Shown piece after piece: positions 1 to 9,945 of a stretch of DNA of 64,000 nt. How positions within the stretch are numbered: the stretch's first letter is position 1; the number at the start of each line of letters is the position of its first letter. Location of the stretch: assembly GCA_963920575.1 (NCBI GenBank), contig OY986966.1:15743888-15807887 (forward strand), given 5' to 3'. Made by a program: the position numbers and the translations under genes. The stretch comes from Narthecium ossifragum (Eukaryota > Streptophyta > Magnoliopsida > Dioscoreales > Nartheciaceae). The notes beneath the pieces were generated by a model. That model worked only from the letters and a program-made list of their open reading frames with translations, was not told the DNA's origin and ran no database searches.

Positions 1-570
1 CCCTCAACCCACGCGGTCGGACCGGGTTGGAGGTACGGGTCCTCATAAGTGCAGACACGATTATCTTGTTGATCGTAGTGTATGTACAATCCAGCAGATT
101 TCCTAGTCCTGTTTGATGGACAACAGCTTTAAATGTGTCATCTTTGATGCCTTTCAAGGATTTCACCATAGTACCATGGGCCAAGCATTTTAGTGCGGCG
201 CATTCCTGCATTGTTGAGACATCAAAAGGTAAACGCACGTAGCAATAAATACCAATGAAATTCAAGTTTAGGTGGTACTAATTAAATATTATACCACTCC
301 ACGCCAAATGCGGTATGCGACGTGGGTCCTGAACTCCGTTCGGACACTCTCGTCCTCGGGCCCGCCAGGGATAGGGCCGCTTGTATCAAACTCCTCTTCC
401 TCCTCTTCCTCTGGATGATCACCACCACCCCCCTCATCCATCTCCTCATCTGCCTCTTCCTCTTCCTCATATTCCGCTCTTTGTTGTCGCCTCTCAAATG
501 TCGTGGGTCGACGGTGTTCGATCTCTGAAACGGATGACGAGCTCTCCCCTGCATGCTTGGAATGGGCCAC
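1..570 (-). pseudogene. Plant mobile domain (PMD/MAIN-like) gene fragment, two exons
   Basis: Two minus-strand pieces read as one protein if an intron at 206-294 is removed (exon A 570-295, donor GT at 294-293; exon B from 205 leftward, acceptor AG at 207-206; phase 0 at both). Exon A starts at an ATG (570-568), has an acidic low-complexity stretch, then a block resembling the plant mobile domain: GPEDESVRTEFRTHVAYRIW. Exon B continues with ALKCLAHGT and a hydrophobic repeat-like stretch, and runs off the window edge. This domain occurs in plant MAIN-like proteins and is often carried by transposons. The domain call rests on remembered consensus and the splice sites are by eye. A transposon-borne copy is as likely as a host gene. 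The 3' part is outside the window. Confidence 0.45.
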
Positions 571-658
571 TTTACATGTTCCTTACCAACAACAACATGA
601 TACAATCTCAGGTAAAAACTAAGGGTAAGGTTCGGATACAAACAGCCGGACAAAAGGC

Positions 659-860
659 ATAATGTCCGGTTTCATGAAACTGATCATTAACACATGTGCG
701 GTTAATGTTTGGAAGTTTGAAACTGAACATATGTTAAATGCCTGGTTGCATGAAACCGATCATTTAACATATGTTCAGTTTCAATCTTCCAACCATTTGT
801 AATGTTCGGACAAATGTTCGGAAGATTGAAACCGAACATAACATGAAACTGGACATAGGA
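659..860. repeat. Nested inverted-repeat (MITE-like) element
   Basis: Arm 707-740 is nearly the reverse complement of 761-792 (core GAACATATGTTAAATG against CATTTAACATATGTTC). A third, partial copy lies at 815-840. An outer pair (about 660-677 and 841-857, TGTCCGGTTTCATG against CATGAAACTGGACA) encloses the inner hairpin. The whole ~200 bp can fold back on itself and has no coding content. It looks like a foldback element or MITE. I could not fix a target-site duplication. Confidence 0.5.
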
Positions 861-1612
861 CACATGTTCGGCTACATAATATCGTCACTATCGTAGAGAA
901 GTACGGCTTTATGATGCCAAAAAAAGCCAAAAAAAAAAGAAGGGGAATGCAGGGCCGATGAGTACGCAAACTATCTCGTTTTTGCTCGACATGGTCAGAG
1001 AAAATAGGAAGACTATGGAGAATGAGGAGCACCTCTTAGTCCCTTGGTGTTCTCCTTCGTTTTCGCCTTCCTTTTCTCTATTTTTTTTTGTCGTGCTCTT
1101 GAAGATGCTAAAGGTTTGATTTTCTCCACAAACCCTACCATACACGGTCGAAGAACACCGGAGGACGTTGGAGAAGGGATGGTGGTGCCGGTTCTCGGGG
1201 GTTCGGTCGTCTGGGTCTAGGTTTTGCTAAAGAGTGTGGGGTAGGGGGAGTGTGGCGTAGGGGGTTTGTTTTGGGGTGTAGGGTAGAATTTTGCTGAAGG
1301 GCATTTATGAGATATGATGCAAAAAATAGGTGGTGTACATAGCAGTATTTTGATATTTCAAACTTATTTGTGGTGTACTTAGAATTCGGGGTGTACTTGG
1401 AAGAAACCTAGGTGTATTTAGAACTACCCATTTTCAAATTGTTATCAGAAGATGATCTTGGTGATGCATTTGAAACAAATGTTGTCTTTTAGAAACAAAT
1501 GTTTTCTCAAAGAATAACATATGGGGAAGACTTAAATGCACTAGCGGATATACATAAAACCAACCTCTTCAAAATGTAAAAGAGCAGATAGCTTTGCAAG
1601 AATCATCAGCTA
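861..1612. other. Intergenic DNA, no recognisable gene
   Basis: Contains short A and T homopolymer runs (about 920-940 and 1080-1090) and A/T-rich DNA. Short ORFs on the minus strand here are basic, low-complexity and unsupported. I see no gene. Confidence 0.4.
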
Positions 1613-1613
1613 C

Positions 1614-1675
1614 GTTTGGTACCGGAATAAGGGTGGAATAACCCCCTTATTCCCGAGTTTATCCCCAAACACCAT
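1614..1675. repeat. Short palindromic hAT/MITE-like remnant
   Basis: About 62 bp bounded by GTTTGG and CCAAAC, with an inner inverted repeat GGAATAAGGG against CCCTTATTCC. The ends resemble those of plant hAT-type MITEs. It may be an internally deleted copy or only a termini relic. Confidence 0.35.
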
Positions 1676-1902
1676 TAGATTAGAAGGAAGTCAAAATAGT
1701 CCTTTCAAAAAATTCCATGTACATCTGAAAATGCAGTTCAATTACCTATACATTCGGTGCTTGTTTATGAAGCTTTATTGTGACCTGCATAAATGGGATG
1801 GCTTGTTCCAGTTTTGGGGCTTTCACCTTTTGGAGCTAAGAAGCTTCTAAAGATGGAACTTGGAAGACTACGAAGCATAAAAATGGAAACATAATTGATA
1901 TG

Positions 1903-2634
1903 TGTCAAATTTTGAACCCTTCAAAATCCAAGCTTGACGCACTGAACCCGGTCCGCCTTGGCCTCAACTCAAGCCGGGCCAAACCCACAAGAGGGGCGGA
2001 TCCCCTTGATCCGGCCACACCAAGGAGCCGGACGCATTAGGAAGCTAGCCCACACATGGGCCCCCACTTGAGTCCATGGCTCATCTATCCTAGTTTAGGT
2101 CTTTTACTGCTTTTCTAATTTAGTAGTTTGCATTGTAGTAGGACTTGCAGTTTACTTTCTTCGTTCCGTTATTACTTGAGTAGGATCTAAGGGATTATTG
2201 TAATAATATTCTAGCAAGTTTCTATCTTTTATTAGTGAGCTAACCCTTTGTAAAACTACTTCAAGTGTGAAGTAGACTTTGAGAGAAATATCCAAAAGAG
2301 AGTTTGGAGGGATTGTAAGGTTGCCAACCACCCGAAGCTTGGTGGATAGGTTGCCAAGCACCCGGAAGTATGGTGGAACAACTTGTATGAGTTGTTGCAA
2401 GTAGTGGAACCTCAAGGAGGCCCTTGAGTGAAGTGGATGTAGGCAAGGTTGGCCGAATTACTATAAAATTTCTGGTGCAATCTCTCTAACTCTCATCTCA
2501 TATCCTTGCTTTAATATAGATTTTCTGCTCTTATCATTAACAAGCATATGATTTAATTAGACTCCTCCTATTTAGATTTCCTTAATTGATTTTATTGTAC
2601 AAGGCCTAAGATCAACCCCCCTCTTAGACCTTCA
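1903..2634 (+). mobile_element. Copia-type LTR, upstream copy (chimeric)
   Basis: The right end is firm: ..CCTTCA at 2634 followed by a primer-binding site. The 3' ~450 bp (about 2190-2634) closely matches the 3' part of the second LTR (about 5012-5454). Upstream of 2190 the two LTRs are unrelated. The start at 1903 (TGTCAAATTTTGAACCC) is only a guess from a TG-initiated, SIRE-like sequence. This copy lacks the GGTCGATC-rich block of the other copies, so its U3 differs. Confidence 0.6.
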
Positions 2635-2636
2635 AT

Positions 2637-2648
2637 TGGTATCAGAGC
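2637..2648 (+). other. Primer-binding site, initiator Met tRNA
   Basis: TGGTATCAGAGC, two bases after the LTR end, complementary to the 3' end of plant initiator methionine tRNA. It marks the start of the retrotransposon internal region. Confidence 0.85.
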
Positions 2649-2698
2649 TAGGTCTCTATTTTTGTGGTGTAACAGCCCTTAGAGGATCCTAAATTAAG

Positions 2699-3748
2699 AT
2701 GGAAATCATAAAGTGATAATCTACCAATAGGCCACCCTACTTTAATGGATCTAACTATACCTATTGGAAGACTAAAATGGAAATTTTTATACAATCCATG
2801 GACAATGATGCATGGATGATAATAGAAGATGAAGATTCTATCCCTTTAAAAATCATTGAGGGAAAAGAAGTTCCAAAAGCTAAGAGTGAATATACTCCTA
2901 CTGATTTTAGGAAACTTCAAGTAAATGTCAAGGCTAAAAACTTTCTATTTTGTACCCTTAGCCCTGATGAATTTAATAGAATTTCAGCATGTAAAACAGC
3001 TAAGGAAATATGGGAAAAACTTGAAGTTATCTATGAGGGAACAAGCCGAGTTAAGGAGTCTAAGATTAGCATGCTTGTTAATGATTATGAGTTATTTTCT
3101 ATGAAAAATGATGAGAACATAAATGAAATGTTTACTCGCTTTTCTGATATTATAAATGTTCTTGATTCTCTTGGTAAAAGCTATACTAATGATGAGATGG
3201 TAAGAAAGATCCTTAGGTGTCTACCTAAGACATGGGATCCCAAGGTGACAGCAATCGAAGAAGCTAAAGACTTAACCAAGCTGTGTCTTGATGAGCTCAT
3301 GGGTTCTCTCATGACCTATGAGATGAACATAGAGAGGAGCAATGATGGAGAAAAGAAGAAAAAGAAAACCATTGCTCTCAAGTCAACATACAAGGATTCA
3401 TCTGACTCAAGCGATGAAGATGATGATGAGGAGATGCAAAAGATCACAAGAAGAATCCAATGAATCATTAAGAATCAAGGAAAGAAAAACCCCAAAGGTG
3501 AAAAAGGAAACTCCTCTTCTTACTTAAATAAAATTACTTTTTATAAGTGTAGGAAGCCCGGACATCACATGTCCGATTGTCCAAAGCTCAAGAAATCTTC
3601 AAAGAAGAAGAAGGCCAAGGAAGAAAGTGACTTGAGCTCCACCTCCGAAGTAGAAGAAGAAGAAACTGCAAATCTCTGTTTAACTGCATTGGGAGAAAAA
3701 GAAAATAAAATTGACAAATGGAAGCACAAGGTATTTAAAGGAGGATAA
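2699..3748 (+). pseudogene. Copia gag (UBN2-type) with zinc knuckle, two stops
   Basis: One reading frame of 349 codons from ATG 2699 to TAA 3746-3748 encodes a Copia-type Gag: the UBN2-like capsid region (about codons 20-190, with AKEIWEKLEVIYEG), a lysine/acidic linker, and a CCHC knuckle near 3540-3585. Two in-frame TGA stops break it, at 2714 and 3461. The sister copy at 5519 has GGA at the first site, so that stop is derived. The first knuckle cysteine is replaced by Phe, leaving only C-H-C of the CCHC motif. Gag would coat the retrotransposon RNA. No protease, integrase or reverse transcriptase follows, so the element is gag-only (TR-GAG-like) and would have depended on an autonomous relative. 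Confidence 0.8.
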
Positions 3749-4437
3749 CAATTTAATTTAAAGGTGATGGAAGTATGCTTTAATTTTTGATATATGTCTC
3801 CTCTATTATCTTCTTATTCCATTTTTATTTAAAGTTATTTCATGTTTAAAAATGGTTTAAGAAAGTCTTTTTGTGAAGAATTGGTTACTTTTTACAAATG
3901 ACCGTTTGATTGTAAATCTTCATTTGGTATCTTGTTTTGAGAAGATTTTAAACCTTCAATGTTGATTTTAAAAACTTTCTATTGGTTCTTTTAAGAAATG
4001 TTTTTGGTGTTTTAACTTGATTCTTCTTCCCCTTCTACTAATTCTTTTTGACAATGGCAAAAGGGAGAAATATTGTGATGATATCTTGTTGTTTTGAAAG
4101 TTCTTGAAACTTTATATATTCTACTTGAAACTTTTGGTTGTTCAAGGAATTTTTCTATCTATATTTACTGAAGACTTCAAAAAAATATAAATCATGTTCA
4201 AATATCATGTCTCACGTTTCTATACAAAGAGGTACATATGTCATATTTTGCACTGTCATATCTTTTGACCTATAATCAAACTTGTTATATCCTTTTAGTG
4301 ACATATGACCTGCATGCATTAGTGAAATTCAATTTAGAACATATTTTATGAGATAAATTGATGCATAAATTAAGGGGGAGCTTTCAAAGCTTTATCATCA
4401 CAATTTAAAAGGTTGTCATCATCAAAAAGGGGGAGAT
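3749..4437 (+). other. Non-coding 3' internal region and polypurine tract
   Basis: A/T-rich, no ORF of note. It ends in a polypurine tract (AAAAAGGGGGAGAT, about 4424-4437) directly before the next LTR, as expected for plus-strand priming. A second purine-rich run (AAGGGGGAGC) lies at 4372-4381. A pol gene would normally occupy this interval. Confidence 0.65.
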
Positions 4438-5454
4438 TGTTAGTCCTAATATTGTTTTGATGATGTCAATATATGTTTGATGATAAAACAATGGTTTAAT
4501 ATTAATATCTCTTAATTTGGAAAGCATTAAATTCATATTTAATGTGTTTTTATACTGACGGTCGATGCGACGGACGATGCATGGATCGACCGTGGGGTAT
4601 GGCGGTTGATGCAAGGATCGACCGCGAAAGCAGTTCATGGGAAAATAGGCGACGGTCGATGTGACGGTCAATGGACCGATCGACCGTGGGCTATGTGACC
4701 ATGTCTTGAAGGGGTCACGGTCGAACGAGGTATCGACCCTGAGAAGCGGTTTTCACAACAGAGCATGATGGTCGATGTCACGGTTGACTGTGAAGGTTTA
4801 CGGTCGATGGGTGGATCGACCGTGGCTCAAGAAGAAACTGGCGGATGATGCCACGAATAATGCGAAGGTCGATCGCCAGCCAAGAAAAGAGCCGTTAAAA
4901 AGCCATTGCAGGAGCAGAAAATAGCCGTTGGGAGGCTATTTGGAGGGCTTTGGAGCTCAGCTGTAAAAGCGAAATTGTAGCAAACTTGCACAACACTTAG
5001 GGGGAGCTAAGGAATTATTGTAATAATATTCTAGCAAGTTTCTGTCACTTTATTAGTGAGCTAAGCCTTTGTAAAACTACTTCAAGTGTGAAGTAGACTT
5101 TGAGAGAAATATTCAAAAGAGAGTTTGGAGGGATTGTAAGGTTGCCAAGCACCCGTAAGCTTGGTGGATAGGTTGCCAAGCACCCGGAAGCTTGGTGGAA
5201 CAACTTGTAATAGTTCTTGCAAGTAGTAGAACCTCAAGTAGGCCCTTGAGTGAAGTGGACGTAGGCAAGGTTGGCCGAATCACTATAAAATTTCTGGTAT
5301 AATCTCTCTAACTCTCATCTCATATCCTTGCTTTAATATAGATTTTCTACTCTTATCATTAACAAGCATATGATTTAATTAGACTCCTATTTAGATTTCC
5401 TTAATTGATTTTATTGTACAAGGCCTAAGATCAACCCCCCCTCTTAGACCTTCA
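4438..5454 (+). mobile_element. Copia LTR, second copy, shared by two internal regions
   Basis: Runs from TGTTAGTCCTAATATTG to ..CTTAGACCTTCA, 1017 bp. It is preceded by a polypurine tract and followed by another primer-binding site and gag start, so it is both the 3' LTR of one copy and the 5' LTR of another. A minus-strand solo copy with a clean target duplication at 54679-55712 confirms both ends. Between 4558 and 4870 it holds repeated GGTCGATG/GATCGACC blocks in opposite orientations. The TATA position is degenerate here (TGTAAAAG near 4966; TATAAAAG in the solo copy). Confidence 0.8.
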
Positions 5455-5456
5455 AT

Positions 5457-5468
5457 TGGTATCAGAGC
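5457..5468 (+). other. Primer-binding site, initiator Met tRNA (second)
   Basis: TGGTATCAGAGC two bases after the LTR end at 5454, identical to the site at 2637. Confidence 0.85.
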
Positions 5469-5518
5469 TAGGTCTCTATTTTTGTTGTGTAACAGTCCTT
5501 AGAGGATCCTAAATCAAG

Positions 5519-5687
5519 ATGGAAATCATAGAGGGACAATCTACCAATAGGCCACCCTACTTTAATGGATCTAACTATACATATTGGATGACTAAAATGG
5601 AAATTTTTATACAATCCATGGACTATGATGCATGGATGATAAAAGAAGATGGAGATTCTATCCCTTTAAAAATCATTGAGGGAAAAG
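5519..5687 (+). pseudogene. Copia gag 5' fragment
   Basis: The first ~56 codons of the same Gag as at 2699 (start ATG 5519, intact GGA at the sixth codon). Homology stops at about 5687, where C-rich unrelated DNA begins. The ORF stays open to 6238, but the residues after codon 56 are low-complexity Pro/Ser/Arg and not Gag. This is the truncated second unit of a tandem LTR-gag-LTR-gag structure. Confidence 0.75.
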
Positions 5688-6233
5688 ATCCCTCCCAAGT
5701 CACCTCCGGAGCTCCTGACAGAGCTCCAACCGCGACGATTGTCGCGCCCTCGCCGACGATCCCTCCCCCTCTGGGTACTACTTCCTTCTCTCACGTCTTG
5801 GTACAGCCCCCGTCCCTTCTCTCTCTGTCTTCCAACCCCCGACGTCAAGTCTATCATGTGTCGCCACCCACGTGGGGACACCGCTATGGCCGAGGCCGCC
5901 TCCTTGTCTTCATCCTCTCTCTTCCCTTCTTCTACTCCAGGCCCGGCGCCTGTCGGCTTCGGCCCCGTGCCCACATGCGGTCAGCCATCGCTCGCCACCT
6001 CCCCTTCCCTCCCTCTTCTTTCCTTCTTCCTCCTTTCCCTTCCTCTTCTCTGGCCACCCTCTTCTTCTCCCTCCGCCTCCGCTCGGCCTGGCGCCACCGG
6101 CCACGTGCCCTCACCCGCGTGGCAACACCACGCCCAGCCACCCCACTCGGCTTAGGTGCCGCCAGGCCACCTTGTCGCCACCTCACGAAAGACTCGTGGC
6201 CGCCCAGCCGTGGCCCCGTTCTCTACTTCTCCT
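5688..6233. other. C-rich low-complexity DNA, left half
   Basis: Strongly C+T-rich on the plus strand with overlapping open frames on both strands, as expected where stop codons are rare. It continues after the solo LTR at 8567, joined by the CTCCT duplication. No recognisable protein. Confidence 0.45.
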
Positions 6234-8561
6234 TGTGAGGACCTGTCCCTCTACCCCTTGTGGCTCGTTGTATATCGCAAGGGCAATTTGGTAAATTACG
6301 CCTTCTTGGTTTGTTCCACACACACGTGTGTACACACTGACCATGTTTGTGTTAGTATTTGATTAGAAAGGTTAGGTGGCCCCGGAATCAAAAGATCCGG
6401 GCTTGGGCTTAAGTTTTAGCCCAAGTCTTGCTTTCTGCGCGTAAAGGATCGATCTTTCCTTGCTAGAAGATCGATCTTTTGGTGCCAGAAAGTCAAGGCG
6501 CGATCGTCATGAAGGATCGATCTTTCCTCGGGGAAAGATCGATCATTCATAGGTCGGTTCGTTTGTCTATAAAACGAACGTAACCCTCTTCCTTGAATCC
6601 CTTTTGAAATCCGCGTTCTTGAGCTCAGAGCTGCCAGATTTTGAGGAGATTTGGGACGATCCAAGGCTTAGCAGCTGGGATTGAAGCAGCTATTGCCTAG
6701 GTAGGGATCCTACCTACGTTTGTTTTTCGGTTTTGTGAGTTTTGAGTTGATTGTGGTTTGTTTCGCTTAGATCTCACTGTATACATGTTAGTTTGTAGTA
6801 TTTCCACCGATTTTGGACACGTGGTCCTTCATACTACCAGATCCCAGAGTTTTATGGGATTTGTTGGAGTTTTCCGACGGTATTTCTCATCGGAGGTTTG
6901 CCGGAGAACTCAACAAGATCGATCTTTCTAGGAGAAAGATTGATCCTTCATTGTTGGTCATGCTGAACCTGAGCATGATCGATCCTTGTGCTTTGGCTAG
7001 CATGGGATCCCCTTTGTCGCGAGGAGAATCGATCTTCCTGGAAGAAAGGATCGAACTTCCTTGGCGTGGCAAAGATGATGTCCTCTATCGCGAGGATGAT
7101 CGATCTTCCTGGGAGGAAGGATCGATCATCTTTGGCTTGACAGGGAAGGAAGCACTCTGTTACTTGAAAGATCAATCCTTCCTTGGGAAAAGATCGATCC
7201 TTTGATGGCAGAGAGGGATTTTTCTTGGTTTTGCCCGCGGGGCTTTGTATGTACAGATTTTTTTTACAGCTTTATATCTTGTACATATCTTTAAGCATGC
7301 TAGCCCCATATTAGGGGCAGTGGTGAACCAGGGGAGTGATGACTCATGGGGTGTTTATAATAAGTGGGCAATTAGCCCTATTGCTTTCCTTAGCCTTGCA
7401 TGCCGGCGTGCGCCGAGGGCTTTTATCTGCGTGGTTTGTCTCTGTTGTTTGTGGGGCTACTTCCCGATCCAGGTTGCTGGTAGACTTGCTGGCAGTTGGT
7501 GGTGTACCACTGGAGCAGTCCCAGACCTTAAATACTTGTTCACCACCCCGGGCCGACAGTTTGCCGAGCCCAGACTATGTTATGCTATCATCACATATTG
7601 CTGCATGCTTTAACTGTTTATATGTGAAAGTTCATCGCATGCATCCCTGTTGTGCATTAGTTACATGGTTAGGGTGTGGGCGATCTGTGGGTCGCCGTCC
7701 CGAAGCTGGAAGCTCGGATTTAGCCCTAGGACCGGGGTTGGGTAGTTTGGACCCGGTTTGAATTGTGGTGTCCAGTCGGACTTGATGATAGGCTTAGATG
7801 ACTGGTACACCTGTTGCTTGGTGATTATAGAGGTCATGTCGGCCTCGAGTCGGATGCTGAGGTGTAGCCGGTGTCCCACTGTGTTGACTCTTGGGTAGAG
7901 GGGTTGCCTACTCAGCGGTGTCATTTCCCGCCTGCAGTGTCGTTCTCTGCTTGTGAGCCAGCAGTGTTGTTTCCTGCTTACTAAGTGTGACCTGACATGT
8001 GACCAGTTTGGCTGGAAGACCATGATCGTGGGCCTCAGGGACACGCTGTGGGGTTATGGGGCCTCTGTATACACCCAAGTCTTACTTGAGGACGACACTG
8101 TTGCGTTTCCATCTTCCTTCTGTGTGTCGTAGTGTAGTTTCCCTGCTGAGCTTAGTTGCTCACTCCTATCCGGCCTGCGTTTTGCAGGTGTAGGCGTTAG
8201 CTCCTCTTCGGTGGCCCCTACCGGGCAGTTGGTCGGCGGTGCGGCGGCGCCAGGCAGAGTTAGAGAGGTGGCGATCTTTTACAGCTTTAAACCTATGTTA
8301 GTTAGTCTCCTACGGGAGTGTTTAAATGTTGTATTTGGATCTTCCCCTCTCCGAGAATATGTATATTAAATTCACTTGGGTTTCGTAATCTTGGGGTTCG
8401 ATGTTTATTCAATTATGTCTTTTAAATTGATGGTGTTTTGGTGAATTGCTAGGGAGACCAATAGGTTAGAGGGAACCCTCGCCAAATTTTTTTTCGCGTT
8501 TCGTTAGGTTCCGGTTCGCGTCGCCCGGCCCGGTTGGGCTTTCGCGGGTCGGGGCGCGATA
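6234..8561 (+). mobile_element. Solo LTR, Gypsy family B, copy 1
   Basis: Begins TGTGAGGACC and ends GGGGCGCGATA (CA mutated to TA; the sister copy ends CGACA). It is flanked by a perfect 5-bp duplication CTCCT (6229-6233 and 8562-8566). 2328 bp with no internal region, so this is a solo LTR from recombination between two LTRs. A TATA box (TATAAAA, 6568-6574) follows two pairs of GATCGATC cores (6447-6544), and a further array lies in the transcribed part (6917-7199). Its first ~130 bp resemble family C. Confidence 0.9.
6447..7199 (+). repeat. Paired GATCGATC core arrays in LTR B
   Basis: Cores (exact or one to two mismatches) start at 6447/6469, 6515/6537, 6917/6938, 7027/7049, 7098/7120 and 7170/7192, giving start-to-start spacings of 22, 22, 21, 22, 22 and 22 bp. 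Flanking bases are mirror-related (CTTTCC on one side, GGAAAG on the other), so each pair is an interrupted palindrome. The first two pairs lie upstream of the TATA box, the rest downstream. Confidence 0.85.
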
Positions 8562-8566
8562 CTCCT

Positions 8567-9640
8567 ACCATTCCTTCCTTCTTCCACGACCTCCTTTCCT
8601 CTCCTCCCCTAGTCCGGCCACTCGGCCTTGCACCGCCCTCGCTTGCGGAAGCACAACGGCTCCACCGCTTGCTTGTGGCTTCCCGCCACCGCCAACCCGA
8701 CCGCCTGCTCGCCGGCCGTCGCCTCTACGCAACCACCTCCCGGCTGGCCTCCCTTCTCACCTCTTCCTCCTCTTTCCTTCCCAGCCGGACTCTTAACCTA
8801 CTCCTAGTCCACCTCCAACTTCGCCTCCTACTTTTCTTCTTCCTCATCTTCGATCTCCACCCAAACTCCACCTTCCTCCTCCCCTCTCTCTCCTCTTTCT
8901 ACTCAACCACATCGGCCTCCTCTTCCCAACTGGAGCCCGCAGCCACAGCACCGCTCATTGCCCAAGCATGGGCATCTCTCGCTATCTCTTTTCCTCTCTT
9001 CTTCTCTACAAGCACTCCCTCCCCCCTCGCAGGCCATGCCACCCGTGACCTCCCAGAGCCGCCGCCATCACCGCCATCGTGCTTGTCACACTCTACCCAA
9101 GTGCCGCCTTCCGCCAGCCTCGCACCCGCCTCCCACGCTTGTCGTCGCGGCCTCCGGTACATCACCGCGCCATTTTGTCTCCCGCGCCATCTCACCGCTC
9201 ACCACGCAAGCGCCACGCTCCAGTGCCGTGCTCCGACACCTACACTGTGCCACACACTCCCATGCCACGCCTCGACAAACGCCCTGCGACGACCTCGTGC
9301 CGCACCGTACCATTACCTGTGCGACGACTGCACCGCACCCTCGAGCCACGCCTATGCCACGCCGGCGTCCTCATCAACGCTCCGCTTGCCGCCCACCCGC
9401 AGCCACATCGTGCAACCCGTCGTGCCACACCACACTGCGCCCCCACGTCGCGTCGTGCCACACCACACCACACTGCACCCCCCGAGTCGACTCCACTTTC
9501 GTCGCGCCAACCGCCAACTCCCAGCGCATCGAGCCGATTACCCCGACTCCTCATCTGGAGGACTTGGGCTCGCGCTTAGAATCCTAAGGCCCAGGGAACC
9601 CCCATGCCAGAGTTCCACCGACAACAATCCGGCACGTGAG
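8567..9640. other. C-rich low-complexity DNA, right half
   Basis: Continuation of 5688-6233 across the solo LTR. Long open frames here (the longest 391 codons, 8534-9709, starting inside the LTR) are Pro/Ser/Arg/His-rich with no domain, and several frames are open at once. I treat them as composition artefacts. It may be the untranslated region of an unrecognised repeat. Confidence 0.4.
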
Positions 9641-9908
9641 TCTGGAAGGTTTACAAGAAAAATGCACGTAACAAAGATCAACAAAGAGAGACACCAAGAA
9701 AGCGATTGAAATAAATAGATAACTAAACAAAATAGGACAACCACAAGAAACCAAAGAAGAGAACAATGATCATCCAAAGATCCAAAGTTTGTTTTTACAC
9801 CATCAAAATAAAACATTAGCATCTCAAAAAAGAAATCTATTGGTAGCCAAAGAAATTAAAAAGTTTCAAACTTTAACCAAAACAATTAACGAAAACCCAC
9901 ACACGGAG
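9641..9908 (+). promoter_or_regulatory. A-rich leader or promoter of the disrupted host gene
   Basis: Composition changes sharply from C-rich to A-rich just before the ATG at 9909. It fits a 5' leader for the split coding exon described next. I see no clear TATA box, so this is inferred from position only. Confidence 0.3.
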
Positions 9909-9945
9909 ATGAAGCTCGGAGAGCAACAACCTTCGCCGTTGTTGA
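9909..9945 (+). pseudogene. Host gene exon 1, first 12 codons, cut by Gypsy insertion
   Basis: An ATG at 9909 opens 12 codons (MKLGEQQPSPLL) that end exactly at the left target duplication GTTGA (9941-9945). If the Gypsy element 9946-22110 and one GTTGA are removed, the frame runs without a stop into the coding-like sequence at 22116-22405. The start is chosen because it is the first in-frame ATG and lies directly after the A-rich leader. I do not recognise the family. With a 12.2-kb insert in the coding exon the gene should be null here. Confidence 0.5.

Noticed and set aside
2637..2648. tRNA gene
   Set aside because: Only 12 bases complementary to a tRNA 3' end beside an LTR; it is a primer-binding site.
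6447..7199. Regularly spaced repeats resembling a CRISPR array
   Set aside because: Repeats are only 8 bp, spacers ~14 bp, the host is a plant and the array is inside a defined LTR.
7245..7761. Overlapping ORFs of 122 and 141 codons
   Set aside because: They lie within the U5/R part of solo LTR B copy 1 and correspond to no known protein.
8534..9709. 391-codon open frame
   Set aside because: Low-complexity Pro/Ser/Arg, starts within a solo LTR, other frames and the other strand are open too; composition artefact.
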